A DNA stretch of 64,000 nt from Bin80 sp965261255 (GCA_965261255.1 CBDHCQ010000004.1:496001-560000), one strand, 5' to 3'. Shown: positions 36,447-45,865, counted from the stretch's first letter. Made by a program: numbers and translations. Notes: generated from the letters alone by a model not told the origin.

Positions 36447-37860
36447 TCGTTTTCACCTGCACCATTGTCAAGAAGAGACGCGTGCTTCGGTGAATGAAAG
36501 GTATCCAAGATGATGTGAATCTCTCACGCAATCGCCGAGCGCTGCTGCCTGTCTCGGACACTGGCAGGGGGGAGTAAGGATCAGCTGTGGGTTCAGTCAG
36601 TTCAGGCGAGGAACAGTGCAGGCTCCAGCGAACGCCCCACTCGAACGGTCGGTCTATATCCCACGCCTCATCGCGAAAGATGTGTTGCGTGCTGACTCGC
36701 ACCAAGCTTAAAATCACCTGGAGCTACGGCACAAACTGGACATCTCCTCCAACTTTCTCCATCATGATCTTCATGTACTCCTCCTGTGTCACTGAGATGC
36801 CTATTGGCGGGGTTATCGGTTCCTCAAGGCCTTCTTTTAGGCTCTTAGCAACAAAGCTCATTTTCATGGACATATTTTGCGATATCATGGCGTCTACCGA
36901 CAATGGTAGACCTGGAAGGCCACCATACTGCTCTGGTCCGGCAGTCGTTGCAATACCGGGTGCATACCATGCTACGACCTCGAGAGAATCCGAAACAAAC
37001 TCCGCCTTCTTCACTGCGTGATCAAGAATCGTGCTGTCAACATCAACAAGCACCCAGTCAAGCTTTTGAAGTTCTTCCGACATCACATAGGGCACGCTTT
37101 CACCCATACTGGGCAATTTGCTTGCTTTCGTCTGCTCATCAAAATCGACAAACACGGTCATCCCCATACTATTGTCAAAACTTCCAAAGGGGCTGACGTT
37201 GGGGCGGGAGCTAGGCAGTTCAGGTATCACCATCTCCATAAGAGCTTGCGCACCACTGTAGTGCAATACTACAGTAATGGAAACCCGCTGGTTCTGCATC
37301 TGCTCAAATGATTGCGCCATCTGTGCGACCATTGCCGAATCCAACTGCATGCCTTCTGGCAGATTGGCCATGACAGTTTCCATATCCATTTTCATTTCGG
37401 TTGTCATGGAGTACTCAACCGTCCCTTCATCCTGTGCAAAAAGTGTGACGGGGCTTAGGATAGCTAAAAGCAGAATCAGATAGCGTATTGGTTTGAATAA
37501 TAAACCTCTTGCGGGATTATTTTCGGAGGTTGGATTCAAGTAGTTTTCTTGCATGATTTCGGCCAAAAGTTTGGAATATCGCGGCGCGAACGGCATCAAG
37601 TTGCCGGTGCCTCTCTCACAATATACGTGATTGTCTTCAATGGGGACACCATGGACTTGGCCCAAAACCCTGCCCAACAGAAAGGTCAAAACCTGCAACC
37701 GGCACTGGGAGGCCAGATTCAGATCAGCACACACATCAGTTGATCCAAGATGTATGCAAGCCTCCAGACATCAGATGGCAGGGCACTTTCACTTGCCTGT
37801 ACGTATGTTTTTTGTGCGCCCACAACATCCTTGAACCGTCGGGAAACCCTCTTCACCGCC
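36447..37860. repeat. Diverged direct duplication, copy B
   Basis: This is the partner of 33183-34665, with the same order and orientation: conserved 3' flank, GLPGLI gene, conserved 5' region, transposase debris. The conserved flank downstream of the GLPGLI stop (36447-36720) is not plainly coding in either copy, since stops and frame changes differ between them. Confidence 0.75.
36724..37554 (-). CDS. GLPGLI family protein, paralogue B
   Basis: About 276 residues from the ATG at 37554 (MQENYLNPTSEN). The hydrophobic signal segment RYLILLLAILSPVTLFAQ follows about 24 residues later. At the place where paralogue A has its ATG, this copy has ATA (KPIRYLI against KPMRYLI), so it must start upstream or at a non-standard codon. 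The mature part begins DEGTVEYSMTTEM and the family motif is YGGLPGLPLSVDA, where the usual GLPGLI reads GLPGLP. The end, ITPPIGISVTQEEYMKIM...GDVQFVP, matches paralogue A. It may be a weakly expressed or decaying copy. Confidence 0.7.
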   Translation of the reverse strand: MQENYLNPTSENNPARGLLFKPIRYLILLLAILSPVTLFAQDEGTVEYSMTTEMKMDMETVMANLPEGMQLDSAMVAQMAQSFEQMQNQRVSITVVLHYSGAQALMEMVIPELPSSRPNVSPFGSFDNSMGMTVFVDFDEQTKASKLPSMGESVPYVMSEELQKLDWVLVDVDSTILDHAVKKAEFVSDSLEVVAWYAPGIATTAGPEQYGGLPGLPLSVDAMISQNMSMKMSFVAKSLKEGLEEPITPPIGISVTQEEYMKIMMEKVGGDVQFVP

Positions 37861-38060
37861 GAACGCTCTTAGTAGCGTACAAGCTCAAGAGGGACAACCT
37901 CGGCCTTCTTGGTGCGTTTTTTTATCAATGATGGGCTGTGTTCCAAATCTTTGATGTGCACGTAACTTTCTGCCACGTCATACGCACTGTCCATCAGGGC
38001 ATCGGATTGTCACCCCGTTTGGCTGTGGTCGTCGGAACATTGAAAATCATCTTCGACAGA
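37719..38060 (-). pseudogene. Decayed DDE transposase C-terminal part, copy B
   Basis: The leftward frame reads ALMDSAYDVAESYVHIKDLE, then SPSLIKKRTKKAEVV, an in-frame TAA, ERSAVKRVSRRFKDVVG, and LAYILDQLM. This is the D-AYD...I...S..LGH.P.ID / ER..VERV..RLKDEFG / DQL signature of IS4/IS5-type transposases, with two or more disabling changes (a TGA and an apparent frameshift before the MDSAYD segment). The element's ends were not found. It lies upstream of GLPGLI paralogue B, as copy A does for its gene. Confidence 0.7.
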
Positions 38061-38193
38061 AACGGCCGGACAATCAGTATAAGATGCCTCAGCGGAAATC
38101 TACCTGACCTGTGAACCGGTAAAGGGGGAGGATAATTTGCCAACAGACACGCGCAAATTCGTGCCCACATCGTTGAGAATAATAAACAAATTC

Positions 38194-38448
38194 TCAGGCA
38201 ATATGCTGACGCGACATCTTTTTGTAAGCACGGAAAATAACCGCAGAACAGAGCAACATCATTCCAATTCCTTCAACAGACACAAGGCGCTCAGCACCGA
38301 TAAAGAGTGCCAACATGCATAAACCGGCAGTAACAGACGCATAAAAACGCCTGTAACCTGTTTCATCTGCAGCCGTCCATTTATGGACGTACCAAGCAAT
38401 CACACCAAAACAACACACCAACAGGATGAGGAATAGTATTTCAGGCAT
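38194..38448 (-). CDS. Small integral membrane protein
   Basis: The 84-residue protein starts MPEILFLILLVCCFGVIAWYV and has three hydrophobic stretches (about 4-20, 38-53 and 58-72) with basic ends (MSRQHIA tail, YKKMSRQ). No family is recognised. A clean ATG, hydrophobic pattern and lack of overlap with other genes make it plausible. It lies between transposase debris and the galactanase gene. Confidence 0.5.
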   Translation of the reverse strand: MPEILFLILLVCCFGVIAWYVHKWTAADETGYRRFYASVTAGLCMLALFIGAERLVSVEGIGMMLLCSAVIFRAYKKMSRQHIA

Positions 38449-38747
38449 AAACTCAGAAGGAAGGTTAGCGAGTACCTAAGAACCAATGTACAAAATTCTA
38501 ACGTAATAGGAACCTCCCAAGTTCGGCTAGATCCTCCGCTAGGCAGTCGCTCACAGACAAAGCCCAATTATTTCACTCTGGGAACCCTGTTGTCCTCTAC
38601 CTCAATCTTGCCTTTCGGCGCCGCGTGACCCAAGTGCAACTTGGTGTTCAGCGTATCCTGATCCTCATAGGCTGCGCGGTCAGTCTATCCACAGGCATCC
38701 TGGATCACTGAAAACCCCCACGTTCATAGTAGGTCTAAGGGGATGGA
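38449..38747. other. Intergenic stretch with a short coding-like fragment
   Basis: About 300 bases. Leftward, near 38575-38680, the frame reads AYEDQDTLNTKLHLGHAAPKG followed by KIEVEDNRVPRVK and a stop. It has no start and too little remains to name a family; it may be the tail of a lost gene. Nothing else is seen. Confidence 0.3.
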
Positions 38748-40076
38748 TTATGGCACAAGGAACAAGGGCATAGTTTGCATTCCTGGAATACGGATCCAAT
38801 AGGTTCCGATGGGAAGTCCAAACACGGAAAGAGTAACCTCCCTTCGGCATAAGGTTGTTTGCGTTCGTACGCGTTGTCCTAACTGGTTATAGACTTCAAT
38901 AACCCCGCATGTTGGTTTGAGCAAATGAATATTCACGGAACTCTTGCCAATTCGTGCGGGGTTGGGAAACAAACTCGATGGGGAGGGGGCCGGGGGAGCG
39001 TCAGATGATGTGGGAGCGTTTGCTCCTAGGGCGCTTGCGCCTGGAAGCACCTCACCCTCGAAATTGAATAATGCAAGATTCTCCCAGTTGGAGCCGAAGC
39101 GTGGAGCAGCAATGTATTCAGGTGCCCAGTAGCAAATCCCCGAAGATACATGTTCCCACAGTTTCCTGATGAAGGCGGCTTGCCCATCTGGCGTTGCAGG
39201 ATAGCCCGGTAGGACATGCTCAGGCAGACCGACAGGGTTATGTGTGTTATCCTTCCATGCAAGCGTCCATGGGTACGCGGTTTCGATAAGCATAACAGGT
39301 TTGCCGTAACGGTTCTCAAGTTGTCTAACAACCTCGGAAAACTGGTCAAACGGACCATGCCAGAACGGATAGTATGAGATTCCGATCAGATCATAATCAA
39401 GTGCATAGGGAGCAAGGTTACCGAAAAACCAATGTGCTCCGTCAGGGTCGCCTCCCCGATCAATGTGCAGCATGATCAGGGCGGTGCTGGCATCCCGTAC
39501 GGCTCTTGCTGCCGCGCTAAGTAGCCCCGCCAGTCTGCCCCATTGGGCCGGAACATCGAATGAGCCCCCAACGCGTCCGGTGTTCCATAGCATGCCGTTA
39601 GTGATTTCGTTGCCGGTCTGGACGATTATCGGTGGTGTGCCTTGTTCCGTCAAGGCCCGAATAGCCTGAAAAGTATGAGCATAGACGCTGTCACGCAGTG
39701 CTGGCTCCGAAAGGCTGGACCATGCAGTGGGCTTTTGCTGTGTACCTGGATCCGCCCATGTATCCGAGTAATGCAAATTGAGGATGATTTCCAAATTGAG
39801 ATCGTGTCCTCTGCGCGCAAGTTCCAGCATATCTGGCAGACCGTCGCGTCGTTCGGTTGGCGTATGGAAGAGCCTTAACCGAATGCTGTTCAGGCCGTTT
39901 TTCTGTAGAATTTGGAGGGCATCTCCTACAAGACTCCGGGATGTGTAGACGGCACCACCCAGCTCAAGTTCATCCAGCATGGAAATGTCTGCACAGCGAA
40001 GTGGCTGGGATTTTGCAAATGGTGCTATCGAAAAGAATCCCAATAAGAAGATCAACACGTTGTAATTGAATTTCAT
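38748..40076 (-). CDS. GH53 endo-beta-1,4-galactanase with T9SS tail
   Basis: The 442-residue protein starts with a signal peptide (MKFNYNVLIFLLGFFSIAPFAKS) and then shows the glycosidase family 53 barrel: ADISMLDELE near 29, GLNSIRLRLF near 61, NLHYSDTWADPGTQQKP near 100, acid/base E157 in QTGNEITNG, and nucleophile E265 in MLIETAYPW. Such enzymes cut the beta-1,4-galactan side chains of pectin or arabinogalactan. The last 80 residues form a T9SS-type C-terminal domain (LFPNPARIG, VYNQLGQRVRT, GTYWIRIPG). It has no SusCD partner next to it, and it diverges from the S9 protease gene across about 300 bases. Confidence 0.9.
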   Translation of the reverse strand: MKFNYNVLIFLLGFFSIAPFAKSQPLRCADISMLDELELGGAVYTSRSLVGDALQILQKNGLNSIRLRLFHTPTERRDGLPDMLELARRGHDLNLEIILNLHYSDTWADPGTQQKPTAWSSLSEPALRDSVYAHTFQAIRALTEQGTPPIIVQTGNEITNGMLWNTGRVGGSFDVPAQWGRLAGLLSAAARAVRDASTALIMLHIDRGGDPDGAHWFFGNLAPYALDYDLIGISYYPFWHGPFDQFSEVVRQLENRYGKPVMLIETAYPWTLAWKDNTHNPVGLPEHVLPGYPATPDGQAAFIRKLWEHVSSGICYWAPEYIAAPRFGSNWENLALFNFEGEVLPGASALGANAPTSSDAPPAPSPSSLFPNPARIGKSSVNIHLLKPTCGVIEVYNQLGQRVRTQTTLCRREVTLSVFGLPIGTYWIRIPGMQTMPLFLVP

Positions 40077-40377
40077 TTACTCGGGAAAGTCGCGCTGGGC
40101 TTCGCTAGGTATGGGTTGAAACGCCATGTCAGGGATATGTATGGATAGGTGGTCTGTTTGTTGCCCGGAGCAATGAGTATTCCCGGTCAATGTCGGCATG
40201 CAGATGTAATCCTGCAAATGCATGGACGATCAATCAGTCCGGCACGCCGAAGTCCTCTGTATGTACCCCGCCTGATTATATGTACAGCCTGTGGACTCCG
40301 TTTTTTCTACTGTATTCCAGGCAAATAAAATCCCCGATTAAGTCGTATTATTCTCTTCCAATCTCAATTCAGGATCG
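40077..40377. promoter_or_regulatory. Divergent promoter region between galactanase and S9 protease genes
   Basis: About 300 bases separate the two start codons and must hold both promoters. The half next to the protease is AT-rich (aaataaaatcc...gtattattctc), fitting a promoter, but I cannot assign boxes with confidence. No other gene is seen. Confidence 0.4.
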
Positions 40378-42825
40378 ATGAAACTACGTATTTCAGCATT
40401 GTTTGTGTTGCTCATGATCGCTCTCAACGCAGAATCGGCAGAAGCACAGATTAACTACCAGACACCTCCCTCGCCGCTGGACCGCCTGATTAATGCACCG
40501 GTCACACCGTCGGTGCAGCTCAGTCCTGATGGCAGTCTTATGGCCCTGTTGCACAGGTCGAGTCTTCCTTCAATAGCGGAGGTTGCTGCTCCTGAGATGC
40601 GGCTGGCGGGTATGAGAATCAACCCAAGGATCAACGGTCCGAGTCGGTCCTCGGCCTATCTGGGGATAAGCCTAAAATCAGTGGATGAAAGCTCTGCACG
40701 TCCCGTCACAGGCATACCGGAGTCAGGTGGGGTTCGCAATGTGTCTTGGTCACCTGACGGACAGCATATTGCGTTCACGGTGAATTCGGCCGATCAGATC
40801 GATCTGTATGTCGCAGAAGTTTCCACGGGTGTTGCCCGAAGATTGGCGGATATAGCCGTTAATGATGCGACATTCGGCAGTGTCCGATGGCACCCGAGTT
40901 CGCAATCCTTACTGGTTCGTGCAGTTCCCGAAGGGCGGGGAGCCATGCCAGCTCGTCCGGACGCCCCTAAAGGCCCGGTTGTTCAGGAGAATTTGGGTGA
41001 GCAGGCGCCTGCAAGAACTTATCAGGATCTGCTCTCCAATCCCTACGACGAGGATCTGTTTGCCTGGTTTATGGCTTCTCAGGTGCTCCATGTAACACTG
41101 GATGGCGAGGTTAAGCCGCTCGGCCCAGAAGGGTTGGCCCTTATGCCGTCACCATCACCGGATGGACAGTACATCCTGATCCGTGCCTTGCATCGACCGT
41201 TTTCTTATTTGGTGCCGTCAGGGCGTTTCCCCCACAGCTACACGCTCTACGATTTGGATGGCCAGTTAGTCCGGGAAGTAGCGCGCCTACCCCTCGCAGA
41301 GAACGTACCGGTGGCGTTTGGTTCAACTACCACAGGACCGCGCAGCATGAGTTGGCGGGCGGATGCGCCAGCCACTCTGGTGTGGGTTGAAGCACTTGAT
41401 GGCGGCGACGCGGGTGCCGAGGCGATATTGAGAGACGAAGTTTTCATGCTTCCGGCACCCTTTGAGTCAGCTCCGACTTCCCTGGTAAAACTGCAACTTC
41501 GGTACGGCGGCATACAGTGGGGACATGAATCTCTAGCGCTCGTGCGGGAAAATTGGTGGTCTACGCGGCAGACAAAAACGTCTGTTCTAGATCCTTCCGC
41601 GCCAGGCAAGATCACAAAGGTGCTGTTTGATCGCTCTACGGAGGATCGGTACGGTGATCCTGGCTCCTTTCACATGATGCGCACTGCACAGGGTACATTT
41701 GTGCTACGCATGCAGGATGGTCAATTGCTGCTCTCAGGAGCAGGAGCGTCCGAGGAAGGCGATCGTCCTTTCTTACGAACGATGAATCTGGAGACTGGAG
41801 AAATGGTGACACTGTTTCAAAGCGAAGAACCGCACTACGAACGTCCGGTAACCGTGATTGACGAATCGCACATCCTGACGATACGGGAATCCGTTGATGT
41901 CCCTGCGAACTATTTTGTGCGCAACCTGGAAGATGGATCCCTTATGGCAGTGACTGACTTCCAACATCCGTACCCGGAGTTAGCTGCTGTGGCAAAGGAA
42001 GAGTTGGCGTACAAGCGGGCCGATGGTGTACCTCTGGATGCGACGCTGTATCTTCCGCCCGGATATGATGTGGAACGCGATGGTCCACTGCCAACACTCA
42101 TCTGGGCATATCCACGCGAATTCAAGAATGCAGCGCTTGCTGGCCAGCGAAGCGGTAGCCCTTTTCGGTTTAAGTACATTAGCTATTCCGGGGCAATTCC
42201 CTATGTAACTCAGGGGTACGCGGTGCTAGACGGTGCATCTATGCCGGTGATTGGGGAAGGTGATCAAGAGCCAAATGATACTTTCCGGGAGCAATTAGTA
42301 GCCAATGCTCAGGCGGCGATTGATGCTGGAGTAGCCAGAGGAGTTGTTGATCCCGATCGGGTCGCAATAGCGGGTCATTCCTATGGCGCTTTTATGACTG
42401 CAAACCTGTTGGCACATTCGGACCTGTTCCGGGCCGGGATAGCAAGGAGCGGGGCATACAACCGCACCCTGACACCCTTTGGGTTTCAGAGGGAGGAACG
42501 TCTATTCTGGGAATCACCGGAAACGTACTATACAATGTCGCCCTTTATGCACGTGGATAAGGTGAACGAGCCGATACTGCTCATTCACGGCGAGGCAGAC
42601 AATAATTCTGGGACGTTCCCGCTGCAGAGTCGACGTTTCTACGGTGCACTGAAGGGGCTGGGTAAGACGGCGCGTTTGGTAATGCTTCCTCATGAAAGCC
42701 ATGGGTATCGCGCACGGGAATCCGTGGGACACGTTCTCTGGGAAACTACTCGCTGGTTGGATACCTACGTAAAAAACGCAGGAACATCGGTAGAAGTAGC
42801 CGAGCCCAGTGGACTGGATTTGTAG
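40378..42825 (+). CDS. Secreted S9 peptidase, chloroplast glutamyl-endopeptidase-like
   Basis: The 815-residue protein has a signal peptide (MKLRISALFVLLMIALNAESAEAQ), a WD40/propeller-like domain with WSPDGQHIAF and PSPDGQYILI, and an alpha/beta-hydrolase domain from about 560. The triad is S668 (GHSYGAF), D741 (HGEADNNSG) and H775 (HESHGYRARES). The C-terminal third strongly resembles the plant chloroplast glutamyl endopeptidase subgroup S9D (SGAYNRTLTPFGFQ, ILLIHGEADNN, PHESHGYRARES), which cleaves after glutamate. The enzyme would act in the periplasm or outside. It stands alone, divergent from the GH53 gene, and converges with the VIT-VWA gene. Confidence 0.9.
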   Translation: MKLRISALFVLLMIALNAESAEAQINYQTPPSPLDRLINAPVTPSVQLSPDGSLMALLHRSSLPSIAEVAAPEMRLAGMRINPRINGPSRSSAYLGISLKSVDESSARPVTGIPESGGVRNVSWSPDGQHIAFTVNSADQIDLYVAEVSTGVARRLADIAVNDATFGSVRWHPSSQSLLVRAVPEGRGAMPARPDAPKGPVVQENLGEQAPARTYQDLLSNPYDEDLFAWFMASQVLHVTLDGEVKPLGPEGLALMPSPSPDGQYILIRALHRPFSYLVPSGRFPHSYTLYDLDGQLVREVARLPLAENVPVAFGSTTTGPRSMSWRADAPATLVWVEALDGGDAGAEAILRDEVFMLPAPFESAPTSLVKLQLRYGGIQWGHESLALVRENWWSTRQTKTSVLDPSAPGKITKVLFDRSTEDRYGDPGSFHMMRTAQGTFVLRMQDGQLLLSGAGASEEGDRPFLRTMNLETGEMVTLFQSEEPHYERPVTVIDESHILTIRESVDVPANYFVRNLEDGSLMAVTDFQHPYPELAAVAKEELAYKRADGVPLDATLYLPPGYDVERDGPLPTLIWAYPREFKNAALAGQRSGSPFRFKYISYSGAIPYVTQGYAVLDGASMPVIGEGDQEPNDTFREQLVANAQAAIDAGVARGVVDPDRVAIAGHSYGAFMTANLLAHSDLFRAGIARSGAYNRTLTPFGFQREERLFWESPETYYTMSPFMHVDKVNEPILLIHGEADNNSGTFPLQSRRFYGALKGLGKTARLVMLPHESHGYRARESVGHVLWETTRWLDTYVKNAGTSVEVAEPSGLDL

Positions 42826-42857
42826 GCAGACTGTTCGGATGTACTGGTCTGAAGGTA

Positions 42858-42884
42858 CGCGGCCAGTTCTGTGGAATGGCCGCG
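42858..42884. terminator. Possible bidirectional hairpin between convergent genes
   Basis: cgcggcca (42858-42865) and tggccgcg (42877-42884) form a perfect 8-base-pair stem with an 11-base loop, midway between the stops of the S9 peptidase and the VIT-VWA gene. No T-tract follows on either side, so it may be a weak or Rho-aided terminator. Confidence 0.5.
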
Positions 42885-42912
42885 CAACGATGCGTGTACT
42901 CCAGAGAGACCC

Positions 42913-45162
42913 CTAAGCCTTAGCTGTTTCTATCAATCTGGATACTGCATCAGGCACCGATGCGGGCATCGCAGGATGGTTTCTGCTGGCCTTGCGAATG
43001 AGTCTCTTTACACGACGGGACAGATCCTTGCCGGGCTCGCTGTGGGATAGTTCCTTCAAGAAGTAAATAACGATATTACGTTCATTGGTTCTGTCAGGGG
43101 TTAGTGCCACCAACTGATCTATGATTGCTTGATCCAGCCCAAAGAGTTCCAGCTCTTCAAAGGTGTCAATGTTCAGGTGAGTGATTGATTCATCCGCGTA
43201 TAGAACATTCAATTGCTCAACCAGTCGAGAAAAACTGTTATATGGGTCGTCCTCTAAAAATGCCGGAAACGCTGGCTTCCCTATAGAGTCGGAATCCCAA
43301 TCCGGTTGTTGAAAAATGCGTCGCCCAGAATACGCTCTGGAAGGTGGAGGTGAGTAATCAACTACATCTCCGGACGGCGCTTGTCCATGAAATGAAGGCG
43401 CTGGGAGAGGAGCATAACATACCGTACTTATTCCATGATAGCCGGCAGGCAATGCATGATCGACCTTCCGAAGTGCGGGAAGGGTCTCCGGCTTTTCCTC
43501 TTCGCTTCTTTCAGCTACCAACACATAACTCGTGTAATCGGTTACCAACTGATAATCGACCGCCATCTGTAAAGATTTAGTCGCATCCATTGTCTGCAAC
43601 CGAGTATGAGCAGCGATCCGGGGCAGAATGCTGATCAGATGTTCACTGCATTGGGGTTTGGATGAGAACTGCACTTCCTGAGTGACAGTGCGACCGTCCT
43701 CGAATCTCATCACCAGCCGGCTGTTTTCTCTGGGAGGGTTGTTGAACCAGGCGAACACGTGGAGCGTGTCACCGGCATAAACGGTTTCGAGTTTATCCGG
43801 TATTTGTCGAATTGGTGCTTCGGGCCACTCAATCCGCATCGCACTGGCACTCGGCTGATGGATCCGCCGGAAGTGCCGCACAATGCGCTCCGACATGTTT
43901 TCTCGCGGGGAGACCAGTTCGCAAGCTCCAGAAGTTAACTCGCTGATTGTCCGAACAAAGCCCTCAGACACTGCACTGCTTACACCAACGGAAAAAATCC
44001 TGTGTCCAGATTTTTGAGCGGCAGCAATAACGCGGTCATCATCCCAGACGTGGCCATCAGTAATCAGCAACAGATCAGATGATAATCCTTTGATTGATCC
44101 GCACTTGTAAGCCGCCTCCAGCGCGGCACCAATCTCTGTTCCTCCCATGTCCGCATCAATACGATCAACAAAATGCGATGCCTTCTTGACATTGTTCGCA
44201 TTGGCGGGCACAGGTTCAGGGAAGAAGAGATTGTAGTTAGAACCAAAGGTGATCAGGTTAAAGTAATCGTTCGCTCTGAGTGACGAAAGGATTTCGTGAA
44301 GGGCCTCTTTTGCCTGGTCAATTGAATCTCCACTCATAGATCCCGAACAGTCTATCACCAACTTCACGCAACGTGCTGATTCTATAGATTCCTCGGGGAG
44401 TACTGGGTGAAACGATGCAAGTGCAACATACTCTTCACCATCCTGTGCATACAGTCCGTCAAGAACAGATTGGGAAGCCTTCTTGGCGACCATAATGAAG
44501 TCCCGGTCCATTAAAGCAATTCCACCCGAGAGGACAAATTCCATAATGCCGTTTTTTGTAGATACACGCACGGGATGCGATGGACACTCGAAGTCGGCCA
44601 GCGCTAGTTCCCCTTCAACACGGAAGGTTAGCGAAAACCCATGGTCTACTGACAATGCATATTCTGGGACTTCATGCTCAGCAAGGCCCGAAGCCGTGGG
44701 GTCGCCGTATCGAGGGGCAATTGTAGTTGGGAGATGGAATCGAAGACTATCGCCCTGCCAGTGATGCAGTTGAGCATATTTGAACTGAACAGTGACGCTC
44801 TCATTGGGCAGGAGATTTCCTACGTTTATTGTAAAGAGATCAAGTTTGCTTTTTTTCAGGAGTACTGCGGAGTCACCGCCGACGATAGCGTCCTCGTAGC
44901 TCTCCTCGGCTTTCTCGGCTGGTTTCACTGTTCCTCGCAATGTTTTGCCATTCAGCTCCAGAGAAAGATCTAGCAGTACCGCATCTGAGGGAAGCGGAAA
45001 AGTATACACGGCCTCAATGTTGGTTTTTTGCAAATTCCGGTATGTCTGGGTCACCGTAACTCCGGATACGAGTCCCTGTAAGTTTGCTTGAACGTCTATG
45101 GATTCGAGAATAATTTCAGTTCCGTCAACTGCTTCAAGTCTTGCTATTGTAGTGGTTGTCAT
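42913..45162 (-). CDS. VIT-VWA domain protein
   Basis: The 749-residue protein has a VIT domain at the N-terminus (about residues 10-135; YRNLQKTNIEAVYTFPLP, LFTINVGNLLPNE), then a von Willebrand A domain whose metal site is D271-x-S273-x-S275 (DCSGSMSGDS) with TDGHVWDD later. The C-terminal 200 residues carry a proline-rich linker and a helical end. There is no signal peptide or membrane helix, so it is expected to be cytoplasmic, as for inter-alpha-trypsin-inhibitor-like proteins of bacteria. VWA metal sites usually bind a partner protein. The MerR gene lies 254 bases upstream on the same strand and may control it. Confidence 0.85.
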   Translation of the reverse strand: MTTTTIARLEAVDGTEIILESIDVQANLQGLVSGVTVTQTYRNLQKTNIEAVYTFPLPSDAVLLDLSLELNGKTLRGTVKPAEKAEESYEDAIVGGDSAVLLKKSKLDLFTINVGNLLPNESVTVQFKYAQLHHWQGDSLRFHLPTTIAPRYGDPTASGLAEHEVPEYALSVDHGFSLTFRVEGELALADFECPSHPVRVSTKNGIMEFVLSGGIALMDRDFIMVAKKASQSVLDGLYAQDGEEYVALASFHPVLPEESIESARCVKLVIDCSGSMSGDSIDQAKEALHEILSSLRANDYFNLITFGSNYNLFFPEPVPANANNVKKASHFVDRIDADMGGTEIGAALEAAYKCGSIKGLSSDLLLITDGHVWDDDRVIAAAQKSGHRIFSVGVSSAVSEGFVRTISELTSGACELVSPRENMSERIVRHFRRIHQPSASAMRIEWPEAPIRQIPDKLETVYAGDTLHVFAWFNNPPRENSRLVMRFEDGRTVTQEVQFSSKPQCSEHLISILPRIAAHTRLQTMDATKSLQMAVDYQLVTDYTSYVLVAERSEEEKPETLPALRKVDHALPAGYHGISTVCYAPLPAPSFHGQAPSGDVVDYSPPPSRAYSGRRIFQQPDWDSDSIGKPAFPAFLEDDPYNSFSRLVEQLNVLYADESITHLNIDTFEELELFGLDQAIIDQLVALTPDRTNERNIVIYFLKELSHSEPGKDLSRRVKRLIRKASRNHPAMPASVPDAVSRLIETAKA

Positions 45163-45416
45163 AGGTCGTGCCTCCCCAGGCGCATTGTGTGAGTTCTATT
45201 GTTAGTTATGGTAGTACCGAAAATTCGTGGAACCTTAGGCCCCCAGAGCAGCCCATGTCTAGATTTCATCGAGATGGGCTATGTGGCGAGAGAGTAATGG
45301 CCAAATCAGGATGCATTCCTGAAAGCTGGTCTTCTCCCCAGGTTCAAGGTCTTCCGTGACTTCACGGATATCTGAGTGGTTTAGTGATGAAGTAAAATCC
45401 ACTGCGGATTGTGATC

Positions 45417-45851
45417 TCATGAAGTTTTTTGTTCTTTGCTTGTTTGAATTTTATCGTAGGCCTCTATTATGCTTTCAACAAGTTGTCTGACTTTTTTCGG
45501 CGTCAAATTGGACGTTGCCGGATTGATTATCAGCTCTATGCCTTCATCAATCATAACATGGCTTCTGATTTCGATAGAGCCCTTTTCCCGTGGCCTTGGT
45601 GGTGGCACCAGTGTTTCTGTTTCATCCACCGTCAGCAGCTCCCGTATGCGCTTCAAAGACAAACCAGCCTGCTGCCATTTACGAATCTCGATTAGCTGTT
45701 CGAGATGACGTTTCGTATAGTGGGCGCCACGCCCACCTCCTTCGGGACGGTCAACTAGTCCTATCTGGATGTAGTAGCGAACTGTTCGTATCGGCAGACC
45801 AACGAGGCCGGCCAGTTCGTGCAAAATGAACATGTGTTTTTGTTCTTTCAT
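45417..45851 (-). CDS. MerR-family transcriptional regulator
   Basis: About 144 residues from the ATG at 45851. The N-terminal winged helix is typical: ILHELAGLVGLPIRTVRYYI, GLVDRPEGGGRGAHYTKRH, then the dimer helix LEQLIEIRKWQQAGLSLKRIRELL. A C-terminal effector region of about 70 residues (SHVMIDEGIELIINPA) has no cysteines for metal sensing. The in-frame extension up to 46076 has no MerR features and is rejected. A perfect 6-base inverted repeat lies 15 bases upstream of the start and may be its own operator. The VIT-VWA gene downstream is the likely regulated neighbour. Confidence 0.88.
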   Translation of the reverse strand: MKEQKHMFILHELAGLVGLPIRTVRYYIQIGLVDRPEGGGRGAHYTKRHLEQLIEIRKWQQAGLSLKRIRELLTVDETETLVPPPRPREKGSIEIRSHVMIDEGIELIINPATSNLTPKKVRQLVESIIEAYDKIQTSKEQKTS

Positions 45852-45865
45852 GACACTTAATATAG

